Source of the DNA: CAJCIT01 sp963771305
GTDB taxonomy: Bacteria; Acidobacteriota; Terriglobia; Bryobacterales; Bryobacteraceae
Assembly: GCA_963771305.1 (NCBI GenBank)
Contig: CAVYTS010000026.1
Location: forward strand, 558,001 to 622,000
Reading direction: 5' to 3'
DNA: 64,000 nucleotides
Position numbers and translations under genes: made by a program. Every line of letters begins with the position of its first letter. Positions within the stretch are counted from its first letter, which is position 1. Positions 48,556-57,110 of the stretch are shown one piece after another. Under the pieces are notes generated by a model that worked only from the letters and a program-made list of their open reading frames with translations, did not search any database and was not told where the DNA came from.

Positions 48556-49821
48556 ATGATAAGTGCAGCGATGGAGCGATGCGCCGGAATCGAGGTGGGA
48601 AAGAAGATTCTGTCGGTCTGCATGATGAGCGGGCCTCTGGACGGAGAGGCGCGCGTGGAAAGGCGACGATTCGGAAGCATCAGGGCTGATTGGGAGTCGT
48701 TGCGGGATTGGGTGAAAGCGGAACGCATCACACCTGTGGTGATGGAATCCACCGGTTCCTACTGGAAGCCGGTCTTCAACGAGTTGGAGGGGAGCGTGAA
48801 GGTCTAGCTTGCCAATCCGCAGGAAGTGAAGAACCGCAAAGGCCACAAAAGCGACGATAAAGACGGCAGGAGGCTGGCGCATCTGTTGCGGCATGCCATG
48901 ATTCACCCAGTTTCATACCACCGCGGGCGATTCGCGAGTTGCGCGATCTGACCCGAAGACGTAGGAAGCTGCTGGGGGTCGCTACCGCCGAGAAGAAGCG
49001 CGTCCAGAAGGTGCTGGAGGATGGCAACGTGAAACTGGGCAACGTGCTCACGGATGTGTTGGGTGTGTCCGGGCAGTTGATGCTGGATGCACGGTTGAAA
49101 GGCAAAGCGCAGCGGGCCGAGATTGCGCAGTTCGCCAAAGCAGGAGCAAAGAAGAAGATTCCTGAGATCGTTCGAGCGCTGGAAGGGCACCAGATGAGGG
49201 ATCACCACCGGCGAATGATCCGATACAGCTTGCAGCACATGATGTTTCTCGAAGAACAGATCGCGGAGTTGGATCGCGACATCGTCGCCCCGATTCACCC
49301 AGCGGGTCTGGACGAGGCCTGGCAACTGATCCAGACGGTTCCCGGTATTCAGGACCGCAGCGCGGCCAGCATCCTGGCTGAGACCGGAGCGGACATGAAA
49401 CAATTTCCGACAGCCAAGGATTTGAGTTCCTGGGCGGGACTCTGTCCGGGCAACAACCGGAGCGCGGGCAAGAACAAGAGCAGTCACACGACCGGCGGGA
49501 ATCCCTGGCTGCGAGGCGCACTCACCGAATGCGCCTGGGCCGCAGCGGCCACCAAGAACTGTTTTCTCAAAGATAAGTTCTGGCGTCTGACCAGTCGATC
49601 GGGTGGTGAGAAAGCACCCGCCCTCATTGCGGTTGCACATGTCATGCTGCTCCTGATCTATCAGGTGCTCGAAAAACGCCAGCCGTTCGACAACCGACAG
49701 TACACCGCCGCTGGACGACCGGCAGAGGCAGCGTATGATCCGACATCATGTCCGACGCCTCGGCAAACTCGGCATTTCCATTCACCGCATCGCCTCCGTC
49801 CCTGCCCAACCTGATGCTCCT
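48556..49821 (+). pseudogene. IS110-family transposase, broken by a stop codon and frameshifts
   Basis: ATG 48556 has an ideal AGGAGG site. The N-terminal RuvC-like DEDD domain shows AGIEVGKKILSVCMMSG (the first catalytic Asp is Glu here) and VVMESTGSYWKPVFN. It is then cut by TAG at 48805-48807 just before LANPQEVKNRKGHKSDDKD. A frameshift near 48905 moves to SFIPPRAIRELRDLTRRRRK. The C-terminal Tnp_20 domain follows (IQTVPGIQDRSAASILAETG, LSSWAGLCPGNNRSAGKNKS). A last shift near 49730 gives the proper end RIASVPAQPDAPN with stop at 49819-49821. The element is therefore probably immobile on its own. Confidence 0.85.
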
Positions 49822-49861
49822 AATTGATTGAAAACCCGTGGTCCGAACTGTATTTTCGGAA

Positions 49862-50600
49862 GAAGCCAAACCGGGCTGGGTCAAATGTGGCATTTTGCTG
49901 TATGTGCGCCAGTGCAATGCCTTTTAGCTGCTCAAGCGCGTGCAACTCCTTGTCCTGGCGGGACTTTTGCGCGCGGCACAGATCCTCCATCGTTTTCGAG
50001 AAGGCGCGCTGGAAGCGTGAATCGTAGAGCGAAGCCAGGCCGATCGGGTTCTTGGTCTTCAAGAGACAGCCTTCCATGGTCGGGGAAGGGATGGCGGCGC
50101 CCATGTAGATCTTGAACTCGGCGGTGCGAAGCAGCTCGAGCCGGAACTGGATGTCGGCGATGCGCTGCGCGAGGTGCAACTCCAGGTCGCCTTCGGGGTG
50201 AAGGTCCTTAACGATGCCTCAGACGAAGCCCTGAATAGCGTTCCATTTGTTCTTCGCTGAGATGCGGGGCCAGGTCCTCGGCGAAGAGGCCGTGCTTGAC
50301 GGCGTTCTTGGAAGAAGCTTCGCGCCCGGCGGAGGTACGTGGCCCACTCGATTTCTCTGCATTCTCGCGATTGGCTCGAGTTTTTGCATCCACTTCGGGG
50401 TCGGCTTTCTGGTCCGGCTCCGCGTTTGTTGGCGCGGGTTCGTTTTGTTTCGGTTGCTCCGGTGGCGCGGGTTGTTGTTCGTGTTGCGCTGGAAGTTGTG
50501 TATTCGTTGTGACGGCGGGGGTTTTCGGAAGGTCAGTCGTTGAAATGGACATATTCTCTTTCTCTTGCATGGAATCGAGCGGACGAACCGCCCTCATCAT
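49862..50600 (-). pseudogene. N-terminal part of a conserved acidobacterial protein ('SGPRTSAGREASSKNAVKHGL' type), disrupted by IS110
   Basis: The open frame 50600-50208 has a Pro/Gln/Glu-rich disordered start followed by ANRENAEKSSGPRTSAGREA and SSKNAVKHGLFAEDLAPH, a motif I recognise from many uncharacterised acidobacterial proteins. After a frameshift and a TGA near 50215-50225 the homology continues in 50179-49862: DLELHLAQRIADIQFRLELL, KTKNPIGLASLYDSRFQRAF and LEQLKGIALAHIQQNATFDP. The frame then enters IS sequence and stops at 49820. The missing tail lies at 48197-48337. Function unknown. Confidence 0.65.
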
Positions 50601-50924
50601 AAGCTTGAGCCCGAAGGGCCGCTGGACTGCGTGCAGTTCAAAAACCGGCGGTCTGGAACGCTATGAGGTGAAAGGAGTTCCGCCGTGATGGAAAATAAGT
50701 CTGTGACTGACGGACATCGAAAGATTAACAGGGCGCAAGTTGAACGTGCGAAGAGCGACCAGTGCCAGTCGGCTTTCGACGATGATGGGGTAGGCCCAAC
50801 TCTCGCCAGGCGGCGATGGGCTAGGGTTGACTTGACCCGATGTTCACGCAGCCTGTGACAGTCACGGCCCCTTTTGCTTTTCCTGTGCTTGGGGCTTTGT
50901 TCCGTTTGTACTACGCTTGGGCAG
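50601..50924. other. Intergenic stretch with only a doubtful small ORF
   Basis: A 56-codon frame starts at ATG 50688 after AAAGGAG and ends at 50858 (MENKSVTDGHRKINRAQ...). The ribosome site is good but the sequence has no recognisable feature and no neighbour to support it. Nothing else seen. Confidence 0.3.
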
Positions 50925-51116
50925 CTAGAAAATGCCAGCCCATGCGGCGCCAATCACCAGGAGAACCACACACGCTTGAACAAAGAGCACCAGCGAGAGC
51001 CTAATCACCACGCGAGGGACCTTGACTCCCAGCGCCGAGAGAAGCCCAATCGCCGGCCGGGTTTCAGTGTGCGAGTGGAAGGTAGTGGGTGTAGTTAGGG
51101 AAAGGGTGGCGTTCAT
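50925..51116 (-). CDS. Hypothetical small single-span membrane protein
   Basis: 63 residues: a polar N-terminus (TTFHSHTETRPAIG) and one C-terminal membrane helix, LSLVLFVQACVVLLVIGAAW. There is no strong ribosome site. It lies 75 bases after the end of another small frame on the same strand in a region of decay. I do not recognise a family; it may be spurious. Confidence 0.3.
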   Translation of the reverse strand: MNATLSLTTPTTFHSHTETRPAIGLLSALGVKVPRVVIRLSLVLFVQACVVLLVIGAAWAGIF

Positions 51117-51191
51117 GGCGTGGTCTCGTTGATTCTCGCTCGCCTACTTTGGTGGCTGAGTGTCGGATTACTCTGAATACTGCTTGGTGGC

Positions 51192-51389
51192 CTACCAGTA
51201 GAGTAAGTTGTTCAGAACAAAAGCGACTCGCCATCGCCAGCCTGCGGTGTTGTAAGCCTTGATGTCCGCCCACTCCGGTAATCCATGAATCTCGTGCGGT
51301 TGCGGGATTGATTTACCTTCGGCGAAGCCTACCGTGGACAGCGGCCGGCGTTTCCGGATCGCTACGGCCATGATTTCTTCTTCGGTCAT
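51192..51389 (-). CDS. Hypothetical small protein
   Basis: 65 residues with an acidic start (MTEEEIMAVAIRKRRPLS) and a Trp-rich end (AGWRWRVAFVLNNLLYW). AGGT lies 7 bases before ATG 51389, a modest ribosome site. No family recognised. Its setting beside an IS element and gene fragments lowers confidence. Confidence 0.3.
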   Translation of the reverse strand: MTEEEIMAVAIRKRRPLSTVGFAEGKSIPQPHEIHGLPEWADIKAYNTAGWRWRVAFVLNNLLYW

Positions 51390-51515
51390 TTCTACCTGCT
51401 ACTCTGCGCTCTAACTAACGCAAGCACAAATGCAGATGAGGCAGACTCCTTCGTGGTCCGTTTGGCCACGAAGAACTCTGCCTCGGCTGGCGAAGCCAGG
51501 GAGAGCTTCGGAGAA

Positions 51516-51704
51516 TTACCGAGTTGCGCGGCGGCGCCAGAGGCAAATCAGACCCAGGCCCAGGATAGGCAGCAGGGCTGACGGCTCCGGAACCGCGCTC
51601 ACGGCGCCTTGGATGGACGTCTCGCCAAGCGGACTACCATCCGTGGGGGCCTGGATGTCCAACGTCGTCTGTTTAATCTGGTAGATGATGCCGCCTATGT
51701 TCAC
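51516..51704 (-). pseudogene. C-terminal fragment of a PEP-CTERM exported protein
   Basis: The frame ends with AVPEPSALLPILGLGLICLW then RRRATR: a VPEP motif, a single hydrophobic helix and a basic tail, the tripartite PEP-CTERM sorting signal read by exosortase. Only about 45 residues precede it (QIKQTTLDIQAPTDGSPLGE), and an in-frame TAG lies just upstream of GTG 51704. The original protein would have been longer with a signal peptide. No exosortase gene is in this window. Confidence 0.55.
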
Positions 51705-51966
51705 ACCCGGCAGGGTTCCGAAACTCGTGGTCTATTGTTCGGGCTGAAGGTTCCCGGTTGCGGGTGAGCGGCCGAGGGCGATTGGCTAAGCGGCGACGGA
51801 AAGTACTGCTGGTTTGGATGGGGAGCAGCGTTTGAGGCTCAGTACTCCGTTGCCGGTACCCCGCAGCACGGAAGCAGCGCTGCCCGCTGAGTCCCGCCGC
51901 CAGGCCCTCCGTGGAGTTTGGAGGAGTGCGAAGCCGTAAAGAGCCAAAGCGAGGGCAGTACTTCGA
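51705..51966. other. Intergenic remnant
   Basis: No gene or repeat recognised between the PEP-CTERM fragment and the end of the response-regulator/reductase gene. It may hold lost upstream parts of the PEP-CTERM gene, but no frame is open. Confidence 0.4.
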
Positions 51967-53631
51967 CTAATTCATGGCCAGATACTCGTGCACGAGCCGT
52001 ACTACCATCGCTCCTTCTCCCACCGCGGAGGCCACGCGGTTCATTGCGCCCGCGCGGAGATCGCCGGCAGCGAATATGCCCGGTACGCTGGTTTCCAGGG
52101 GGAATGGTTCACGGAGTTGTTTCCATGTGCGGGAGTACTCCTGGTGATCCATGAGATTCCGGCCGGTCAGGACGAAGCCCTTGTCGTCACGCAACACGTT
52201 GGAAGGCAGCCAGTCGCTTCGCGGCCGGGTGCCGATAAATACAAACATCGCATTGGCTTCCAGAACCTCGGACGATCCATCGTCGAGCGAAACCAGCGTG
52301 ACTCGTTCCAAGTGACCTTCGCCCTCGACTCGTTCGACTTCCGACCGGTGCCGGATCTTGATATTGGGCGTCTTCGCGATCTGATCGATGAGGTATTGCG
52401 ACATGGTATCGCTCAGGCTGGCGCGCCGCACCACAATCATCACTTCTTTCGCGTTGCGTGCCAGATACATTGCACCTTGGCCAGCCGAGTTCCCGCCGCC
52501 GATAACGAATACACGCCGGTCATGGCACGCCGAGGCTTCGGTTGTTGCGGCGCCGTAGTAGACGCCCGCGCCCGTAAATTCAGCGACCCCTGGGGCTGGA
52601 TGCTCCCGATAGAACATGCCTGTGCCGGCGAGCATCGCCCGGGTGACGATCTCACGACCATCGGCAAGGGTGAGACGCTTGTAGGCGCCATCGATAGAGA
52701 CCTGCGCCACTTCAAGCGGCGCCAGAAACTCAGCTCCGAGCCGCAGCGCCTGGGTTAGAGCGCGGCGGGTCAGTTCGCTGCCGCTGACGCCGGCTGGGAA
52801 GCCGAGATAGTTCTCTATGCGTGAACTGGTGCCCGCCTGCCCACCCGGCGCATGACGGTCAAGCAGCAAGGTTCTGAGTCCTTCCGAAGCGCCATATACC
52901 GCCGCCGCAAGGCCAGCCGGGCCGGCGCCAACGATGACGAGATCGTACACGTCAAAGGCGGCTGACAGTGACTTACCTAGACGCTCGGCCACTTGGCGCG
53001 GCTCCGGATTGAGGAGTACGGGTGAGGCGTCTTCGAAGAATAGGGCGGGAAGCTGGTCGGCGCCTACGCCTGCCGCATCCAGCAGCGCGCGTGCGGCACG
53101 ATCCCGCGACACTTCAAGCCAGTGGTAAGGAATGAGGTTGCTCGCGAGAAAGTCCTTAATTGCGTGCGAGCGGGGTGACCACTGGTGACCGACCAAACGC
53201 AGTCCCTTCGCCTCCGGCAGATACTCGGCCTGCCAGGCGTCGAGGAGATCGTCCACCAACGGGAAGAGGCGTTCCTCGGGCGGGTCCCACGGCTTCGACA
53301 GGTAGTGGTCAAGGTGAGCCTGGTTGATGCCCTTCACAGCCGCGTCGATGTCGGAGTAGGCAGTGAGCAAAACGCGCCGTGCCAGCGGGTAGATCTCGCG
53401 CGATGCGGCGAGCAATTCGACGCCCAACATTCCTGGCATGCGCTGATCGCTGAGGACCAGAGCCAGGGCATCGGCGCGCGTCTTCAGTTCGCGAATGGTG
53501 GTGAGAGCCTCTTCACCCGAAGCCGCGCTGATAACGGTATAGTGCTCGCGGTAGTGGGCGCGGAGGTCGCGCCGCACGGCGGCGAGCACCTGTGGATCAT
53601 CATCAACGATCAGAAGAACCGGCTTGTTCAT
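51967..53631 (-). CDS. Response regulator fused to a thioredoxin-reductase-like flavoprotein
   Basis: 554 residues. Receiver domain (1-125): VLLIVDDDPQVLAAVRRDL, phospho-acceptor Asp about 62 in LVLSDQRMPGMLG, and Lys in YLSKPWDPPEER. A thioredoxin-like linker (150-225; ...LPALFFEDASPVLLNPEP) follows. A TrxB-type flavoprotein comes next: FAD site YDLVIVGAGPAGLAAAVYG (235-240) and GGQAGTSSRIENYLGFPAG, NADPH site VIGGGNSAGQGAMYLARNA, and VPGIFAAGDLRAGAMNRVAS. Where TrxB has its CxxC, this reads AATTEASACHD, with a single Cys (about 369), so it cannot form the usual active-site disulfide. It overlaps the upstream kinase gene by 4 bases and should be its target. Confidence 0.93.
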   Translation of the reverse strand: MNKPVLLIVDDDPQVLAAVRRDLRAHYREHYTVISAASGEEALTTIRELKTRADALALVLSDQRMPGMLGVELLAASREIYPLARRVLLTAYSDIDAAVKGINQAHLDHYLSKPWDPPEERLFPLVDDLLDAWQAEYLPEAKGLRLVGHQWSPRSHAIKDFLASNLIPYHWLEVSRDRAARALLDAAGVGADQLPALFFEDASPVLLNPEPRQVAERLGKSLSAAFDVYDLVIVGAGPAGLAAAVYGASEGLRTLLLDRHAPGGQAGTSSRIENYLGFPAGVSGSELTRRALTQALRLGAEFLAPLEVAQVSIDGAYKRLTLADGREIVTRAMLAGTGMFYREHPAPGVAEFTGAGVYYGAATTEASACHDRRVFVIGGGNSAGQGAMYLARNAKEVMIVVRRASLSDTMSQYLIDQIAKTPNIKIRHRSEVERVEGEGHLERVTLVSLDDGSSEVLEANAMFVFIGTRPRSDWLPSNVLRDDKGFVLTGRNLMDHQEYSRTWKQLREPFPLETSVPGIFAAGDLRAGAMNRVASAVGEGAMVVRLVHEYLAMN

Positions 53632-55082
53632 GCCGTTGTTCCGGTCACCTCGGCGTCAGCTAGCGGCAGGGAGACGCGAAACTCGGTACGCCCGGTTTCC
53701 GATTCAAAGACAATCACGCCGTCATTATGGCGGACCAGACGCCGGACGATGTCGAGACCCAGGCCGGTGCCTTGCCCCAGCGGTTTCGTGGTGAAAAACG
53801 GGTCGAAGATACGGTTGCCGACGTCTGGCGGAATGCCGGGGCCGTTGTCAACGATGCTTACGATAACGCGCTGATTCTCACTTTTGGCCAGCACATCGAC
53901 GCGACCGTGGCTGGAAACGGCATCTAAGGCGTTGTCGATGAGGTTCGCCCAAACCTGGTTGAGTTCGCCGATGAAGCCGCGGATACGCGGGAGGCCGGGT
54001 TCGACGTCTACCGTTACGGCGACCGATTTCGTTCGGGCCTTTGATCGAAGAACGTCAACGGTGTTGCCCAGGCTCGGAGCCAAGTTCACCGGCGCTGCGA
54101 CTACGGCCTGATCCATGTGCGTGAATCCCTTGACCGCGGTAACCAAGCCGGAGATTCGCATGGCCGCTTCCTGAATCTCCGACGCGAGGCCCCGGACCGA
54201 ACATCCCGTTGCTGCCCACCGCAGAACCACATTCAGATTGGGTCCGTCGATCGCCCCAGCCAACACGTCGAGCGCCTCAAGTGTGACGTTTGTTTCGGCC
54301 AGAGCTTCGCCCGTGGAGACGTCCAGGCCACGATCGGTCAGCCAGTCGGCGAAGGCTTCTTCGCGCTCGGCCTGCTGGATGGGAGATCGAACGCCAGGCA
54401 CACGCGTGGCCAGGCAAGTTTTGTGAATGGCGTCGACAGCTGCGAGTTGACTATCGGCCAGCCTTGACGCGCCGAGTGCGCGACTGGCCCGCTCAGCGTC
54501 ATCCAGTCGGTCATCGAGTAGCGCGGCGCTGCGCTCGATCGCGGAAGCGGGGTTGTTCAGCTCGTGGGCCAGTCCAGCGGATAGTTTGCCAAGAGAGACC
54601 ATCTTTTCATCATGCAGGTCACTCGAGGTGAAGACACGAATGCGATCGACCATGGTGTGGACCAGAATCGTCGTGATCTCATGACACTCGCTGGTCAGGG
54701 CACGCATGTGATCGCGGGGCATGGCCAGGATGGTTGAGTCTTCCATCGCAACCGCGTCGCCTGGCGGGCTGACGAGTCGAGAGTATGGAAGCATACCCGT
54801 CACGTCGCCCGCGCGCCACTCCATGATTTTGTGCGGGCCGGCGCCGCGGTCAACCATCATGGCGAAGCGTCCAGACAGTACGACAAACAGTCCCGCTACC
54901 TGAGAACCCTTTGCGCTAAGAATGTCGCCGGCGTTCAGTTGTCGAAGGGTCCCGTGTGATGCGAGCCACGCCAGTTCCTCGCGGGGCGCTGAGCCGAGGG
55001 TCTTGTGTTCTGCCAGCCGATCGATGAGATCGGCTGAGGTCATCTGAAGCACCATTTTCTGAGACGGGGCGAAATCGTCCAT
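53628..55082 (-). CDS. Cyclic-nucleotide-binding sensor histidine kinase
   Basis: 484 residues, no membrane segment. An N-terminal cNMP-binding/Crp-like domain (residues 15-145: LGSAPREELAWLASHGTLRQ, LFVVLSGRFAMMVDRG) precedes a HisKA box, KLSAGLAHELNNPASAIERS, with the phospho-His in AHELNNP. An unusual spacer of about 130 residues separates it from the ATPase: N-box ELNQVWANLIDNALDAVSSH, G1 VDNGPGIPPDVGNRIFDPFF and G2 GQGTGLGLDIVRRLV. A soluble kinase of this kind would sense a nucleotide or redox state. It is the first gene of the pair, joined by ATGA to the reductase-fused regulator. Confidence 0.93.
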   Translation of the reverse strand: MDDFAPSQKMVLQMTSADLIDRLAEHKTLGSAPREELAWLASHGTLRQLNAGDILSAKGSQVAGLFVVLSGRFAMMVDRGAGPHKIMEWRAGDVTGMLPYSRLVSPPGDAVAMEDSTILAMPRDHMRALTSECHEITTILVHTMVDRIRVFTSSDLHDEKMVSLGKLSAGLAHELNNPASAIERSAALLDDRLDDAERASRALGASRLADSQLAAVDAIHKTCLATRVPGVRSPIQQAEREEAFADWLTDRGLDVSTGEALAETNVTLEALDVLAGAIDGPNLNVVLRWAATGCSVRGLASEIQEAAMRISGLVTAVKGFTHMDQAVVAAPVNLAPSLGNTVDVLRSKARTKSVAVTVDVEPGLPRIRGFIGELNQVWANLIDNALDAVSSHGRVDVLAKSENQRVIVSIVDNGPGIPPDVGNRIFDPFFTTKPLGQGTGLGLDIVRRLVRHNDGVIVFESETGRTEFRVSLPLADAEVTGTTA

Positions 55083-55130
55083 CGATAAAGGTAACAGACG
55101 GCTCGGGTGCCTCGGGGAATCGCGCTTTCG

Positions 55131-55274
55131 CTATTCCTCGCTAAGCCAGCGATGAAATCGCCGGCCGCAAGTTCGGCATCGGCGCGGCCGCAGCCCAAAG
55201 ATGTAGAAGAAGATATCAATCCATCGCGGGCTGGTGGGGCGTAACTTGTCGGAGCCGCAGAAAGGACAATGCAT
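55131..55274 (-). CDS. Zinc-ribbon microprotein, 47 residues
   Basis: Between the kinase gene and the next gene lies a frame of 47 codons: MHCPFCGSDKLRPTSPRWID, IFFYIFGLRPRRCRTCGRRF and HRWLSEE. CPFC and CRTC make a C4 zinc ribbon around a hydrophobic stretch, a layout common in small acidobacterial proteins. The ribosome site is weak (GAG). The conserved Cys pairs and sensible codons argue that it is real. Function unknown; it might act in nucleic-acid or protein binding at the membrane. Confidence 0.65.
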   Translation of the reverse strand: MHCPFCGSDKLRPTSPRWIDIFFYIFGLRPRRCRTCGRRFHRWLSEE

Positions 55275-55344
55275 CAGAAGCTCAACAGTCGAAGTGAGTA
55301 TATATAAGATGGCCCGTCGAGCAAAAGCAAGCGAAACACCGTGG

Positions 55345-56736
55345 CTACTTTGCCTTTTGTTCCAAAACCAGCAGCAGACCGTCTCCGGCGGCTATTCTCT
55401 TGGTCTCTACGAAGTCTAATCCGCGGAAGTAGGTTTCGCCGTCTCGCTGCTGGTCGGGCCGGACGTACGGGTGGCTCAATAGCAGGATCCGGTGGTGAAA
55501 GAACTGCGTGCACTCGCGAGAACGAAGGGTTGGATCAAACACGAAAAACATTTCGTGCGTCAACAAGCCTTCCGATAAGAACACCACGCAGCTATCACCC
55601 TGAAGCTCCGGGGCGACCAGATCGGTCAATTTGGCGACGTTTTCCGTGCGCGTTGTGAGCAAGGTGTAGTCGCCAGCAACGCTGAGGCCGATAAATGTGG
55701 CAGCCAAAGCGTAGGCCAGATATTTATTCTTCACGGCAACCCAATCCAGCGCCGCCGTCAGGAGGATGATGAGTCCGGGCGCCGCCCAGAGAACCTGGGA
55801 TGGGCTAAAGGGCAGCTCGGACTGGTTGTCGAGAATCAGTCCAATAATGACCGTCGAAACCACCCCGCCGAGCAGGCAGAAGAGTGCCACCCGCTTGGGA
55901 TGCGCAGCCTCGGTCAAACGGAAGGCACGCCAGGTGGCTACTGCCGCACCGGCAAAGACGATTGAGGTTAAGGCGTATCCGGCATCTCCGCCGCCGGTTA
56001 GGTCCCGAAAAATCATAGGCCAGGTCGAGGGAAGAAACGAATAGTTATCGGTAGGCAACAGCCAGTTCTGAAATTGGAACCTTCGCACCCAGGCAAAATA
56101 GGGCGCGTATAGCAAGACCGGGAGCGCCGTTGCCGGCAGGATGTGCCACAGAGCAAGCCGCATTTCCTTTCGCACGATGAAGGCCATCACAAACAGCATG
56201 TATCCGGCAGCGGGCAGGAAAGACAGAGGCTCGGTATAGAGGCAAAGCGTGAGTACAAGCGCATAGCGCCCGGCATTCGCGATGGTCGGCCTTTCGACGA
56301 GGTTCAGGAAACAAAGCGCAGCCAGTATCGAGAAAAATAGGGCCTCTTCAAAAACGGTGGCCTCCACGGCGAACCGGTACTGAATAGGCAACAGGAGGAA
56401 AAGCAACAGCGCGAGAATCGGCTGCTGGATTCCGATTCTCTTCGCTAAGCGCCAAAGGAAGTAGCAACTGCCCAGCGCGAATGCCACCGAGGGCAGTCGA
56501 GCAACCAAAGCCGAATGCCCCAGGATCGCCACCAGGGAATACTGCGTAAGGAAACCCAGCGGAGCTGCGTGCGGAGTCGATTTGATCCAATTCAGCATGA
56601 TCGGGAACGATCGCGTGGTTGCCATGAGTTGAAGAATCTCCGGCAGCCACAGAGGAAGCATAAACACCCCTGCCAAAAGCACGGCGAGTGCGAAGACCAA
56701 CCAAACGCGAACGTCGGAAGGCAGGGATCTGTCCAT
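55345..56736 (-). CDS. Polytopic membrane protein, GT-C glycosyltransferase (PMT_2/ArnT)-like
   Basis: 463 residues from ATG 56736; a GTG at 56781 would add 15. Hydrophobic throughout with about ten membrane segments. The first loop is WLPEILQLMATTRSFPIMLN, with a short acidic site, followed by LGHSALVARLPSVAFALGSC and LWRLAKRIG, a layout seen in family 39/83 GT-C enzymes that use lipid-linked sugars. A C-terminal periplasmic domain (LTDLVAPELQGDSCVVFLSE) follows. The usual DD or DE metal site of GT-C enzymes is not clear, so activity is unproven. No close partner gene. Confidence 0.65.
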   Translation of the reverse strand: MDRSLPSDVRVWLVFALAVLLAGVFMLPLWLPEILQLMATTRSFPIMLNWIKSTPHAAPLGFLTQYSLVAILGHSALVARLPSVAFALGSCYFLWRLAKRIGIQQPILALLLFLLLPIQYRFAVEATVFEEALFFSILAALCFLNLVERPTIANAGRYALVLTLCLYTEPLSFLPAAGYMLFVMAFIVRKEMRLALWHILPATALPVLLYAPYFAWVRRFQFQNWLLPTDNYSFLPSTWPMIFRDLTGGGDAGYALTSIVFAGAAVATWRAFRLTEAAHPKRVALFCLLGGVVSTVIIGLILDNQSELPFSPSQVLWAAPGLIILLTAALDWVAVKNKYLAYALAATFIGLSVAGDYTLLTTRTENVAKLTDLVAPELQGDSCVVFLSEGLLTHEMFFVFDPTLRSRECTQFFHHRILLLSHPYVRPDQQRDGETYFRGLDFVETKRIAAGDGLLLVLEQKAK

Positions 56737-56801
56737 AGAAACTACAGTGTAGAAGATTGAGGGAGTTTTCCCAAGCTGCACACGGCGGCTCCGTTTGTCC
56801 C

Positions 56802-56867
56802 CTTGCTAACGAGTCTGTGTGAAAACTCTGCGACAGAGTGACGAGTCGACTGTACTGCATCTTGGGA
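56802..56867 (-). repeat. 66-base dispersed repeat, copy B, with hairpin
   Basis: Reverse complement of copy A (16101-16166) with about 59 of 66 matching bases. It includes a perfect hairpin ACTCTG-CGA-CAGAGT at 56825-56839 (plus strand). It lies just outside the start of the GT-C-like gene. Confidence 0.7.
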
Positions 56868-57002
56868 AGGCTCGCTCAGTCCACGCGGCGATAGAGCTTG
56901 GGTTCGCAACAGTGGATTTCGTGATCGCCTTGGGACAGAGGGCGCCCGTCCCGGTCGGCCTTGTGGTGGGTCCGCTTGCTGGCTCCGAGGCGGAGGGCAC
57001 GC

Positions 57003-57076
57003 GCGCGGTTCTGTGCTGAACTTTTCAGACAGACTCTAACGCATGCGGTTTAGTGCTGGAGCTTTCACATGGGTTC
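57003..57076 (+). repeat. Tandem pair of the 34-base dispersed repeat, copies D and E
   Basis: Two units, 57003-57036 (GCGCGGTTCTGTGCTGAAC...) and 57043-57076 (ATGCGGTTTAGTGCTGGAG...), follow each other with a 40-base period in the same orientation. Both fit the unit at 48034-48067. They stand upstream of the CPBP-like gene at 57111 and could carry regulatory signals for it. The rest of the 56782-57110 gap shows no gene. Confidence 0.6.
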
Positions 57077-57110
57077 TTGCGGAAACGATCAGCAATGATA
57101 ACCTGCCACT

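Larger units (their letters stand above)
48336..49862 (+). mobile_element. IS110-family insertion sequence, degenerate
   Basis: Borders are inferred from the interrupted host gene: host reading resumes at GAA 48335-48337 on the left and GAA 49859-49864 on the right, giving an element of about 1.52 kb. There are no terminal inverted repeats and no clear target duplication beyond the shared GAA, as expected for IS110 elements, which insert at a short core. It contains about 220 bases of 5' non-coding sequence and one broken transposase gene. Exact ends could be off by a few bases. Confidence 0.65.

Noticed and set aside
48163..48906. 247-codon minus-strand frame across the IS110 left part
   Set aside because: It crosses the IS border and the transposase gene and does not match the host-gene fragment, which is in another frame.
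50688..50858. 56-codon frame with a good ribosome site
   Set aside because: No recognisable feature, no conserved neighbour; described only as part of the intergenic entry.
50925..51389. Two small frames as a toxin-antitoxin pair
   Set aside because: Spacing is compatible, but neither protein shows a toxin or DNA-binding motif and the ribosome sites are weak.
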